This document shows, one piece after another, positions 6,062 through 6,871 of a stretch of DNA of 6,871 bases. The stretch is taken from the NCBI GenBank assembly GCA_964539785.1, contig CAZIJQ010000086.1, positions 1 through 6,871 on the forward strand, in the 5' to 3' direction. Under the pieces are notes generated by a model that worked only from the letters and a program-made list of their open reading frames with translations, was not told where the DNA came from and searched no databases. This DNA comes from JABMPO01 sp964539785 (GTDB lineage: Bacteria; Fidelibacterota; Marinisomatia; Marinisomatales; TCS56). Every line of letters starts with the position of its first letter. The stretch's first letter is position 1. The translations under genes and the position numbers were made by a program.

Positions 6062-6871
6062 TTATCTATCCATTTTGCTAAATTGTTCCCTTAGATGATT
6101 ACGATATACCTGAAGTCTGGGGTCCGATAACTCTTCCCCTTTTTTTACTGCAATCTGAAAGTTTTCTAAAGCCTGATCATCTTGATCTACCGCTTGGTAA
6201 GCATCACCGAGGCTGTCATATACATTTGGGGAATTGGGATATAAAGTCACGTTATGTTGAAACACGGCAATTGCTTTTAATATGTTTTGGTAGTTAGTAA
6301 ATGGCTCCTCGTTAGATTGATCATTAAGGAGGGCATAGCCAATCTCATTCATATCAGTTTCTGGCGGATTGATTGTATATCCCAGCCGTTTTGAAAGAAT
6401 TTTGTAATGCTTATTTATTGCTGGTAATCCTTTATTAATTTTTTCTGAAGGGAATTTCCTACCGGAATAGGCGAATTCCAGTCCATTATACAGAGCTTTG
6501 TGCACTACCGAACCATGATCAGTATTGCTAAGGACTTCAAATTTTATTCGAAAATCTTTGTATTTCTTTTTCTTGATAATTCGATTCAAGCGTTTAGTTG
6601 GATAAAAATTTTCTATCTCTTCATCGCCAAGAGCCATATATAAAACTTTATGTTCATACCCAACAGTATCCATTGAGCCTTGTGCTTCAGAGATAATGAA
6701 TTGATCGTTATAAGGTACATGAGGACTGATTATGATGTGGGCATTAAAGAATTCTGGTTTAGCCACCAGAGAATATAATCCAAATAAACCACCTAGCGAG
6801 TGACCAAAGATAATTCGATGGGGTACAGTACGAAATTGATGGTCAATGGCAGGGAATAATTCATCTTCTAA
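6062..6871 (-). CDS. Alpha/beta-hydrolase esterase with C-terminal TPRs (5' end outside window)
   Basis: The frame is open to the right edge, so the gene is partial; 269 C-terminal residues are visible. Numbered from the edge, residues 19-34 read RIIFGHSLGGLFGLYS, the nucleophile elbow G-H-S-L-G-G with catalytic Ser25 of the putative esterase group (IroE/Fes/esterase D-like, COG2819 style). The acid lies probably in the GDEE region (about 82-85), and the likely catalytic His119 sits in NTDHGSVVHKALYNGLEF, typical of this family. About residues 195-247 (ending VKKG) form TPR-like helices with the diagnostic PNSPNVYDSLGDAYQ. Similar hydrolase-TPR proteins are common in Bacteroidota-like genomes; substrates are mostly unknown. 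A GTG at 6766 could be mistaken for a start but lies after the catalytic serine. The gene is convergent with the transporter cluster and so is not part of its operon. Confidence 0.88.
   Translation of the reverse strand, partial: LEDELFPAIDHQFRTVPHRIIFGHSLGGLFGLYSLVAKPEFFNAHIIISPHVPYNDQFIISEAQGSMDTVGYEHKVLYMALGDEEIENFYPTKRLNRIIKKKKYKDFRIKFEVLSNTDHGSVVHKALYNGLEFAYSGRKFPSEKINKGLPAINKHYKILSKRLGYTINPPETDMNEIGYALLNDQSNEEPFTNYQNILKAIAVFQHNVTLYPNSPNVYDSLGDAYQAVDQDDQALENFQIAVKKGEELSDPRLQVYRNHLREQFSKMDR

Noticed and set aside
1..6871. CRISPR array, tRNA, rRNA, transposase or phage genes
   Set aside because: I saw no regularly spaced long repeats, no tRNA-like or rRNA-like segments, and no mobile-element proteins on either strand.

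Overview
The window looks like part of a metagenome-derived scaffold (it contains a run of exactly 100 Ns) from a diderm bacterium. Three features support this: an outer-membrane beta-barrel protein, a LolA-like periplasmic protein, and a LolD/LolC-type ABC transporter. Shine-Dalgarno motifs are clear (GAGGAG, AGGAGG, AGGGGG), which argues against a typical Bacteroidota genome. Moderate G+C and the protein style suggest a relative in the wider FCB group, such as Marinimicrobia or Calditrichota, but this placement is a weak inference.

Layout. Positions 1-260 are a leader without a convincing gene. It holds a degenerate 9-bp tandem repeat and a composite inverted repeat just before the first gene. 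Positions 261-6017 form one plus-strand gene cluster: a TetR-type regulator, a beta-barrel protein with a signal peptide, an ABC ATPase of the LolD/MacB type, a small AT-rich interruption, two FtsX/LolC-type permeases (the first cut by the assembly gap), and a LolA-like outer membrane lipoprotein-sorting family protein. Genes overlap or are spaced by less than about 50 bp, except at the AT-rich interruption between the ATPase and the first permease. A hairpin at 6034-6060 separates this cluster from a convergent minus-strand gene, an alpha/beta-hydrolase esterase with C-terminal TPRs, whose N-terminus lies beyond the right edge.

How the genes may work together (inference). The ATPase and two permeases would form an inner-membrane extraction machine without a MacA-type adaptor. 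The LolA-like protein would be the soluble periplasmic carrier and the beta-barrel the outer-membrane partner. The TetR protein would control the set, probably through the inverted repeat upstream of its own start. The cargo (lipid, lipoprotein or hydrophobic compound) cannot be read from the sequence. The cluster is best described as a self-contained Lol-like envelope trafficking or efflux module under local control.
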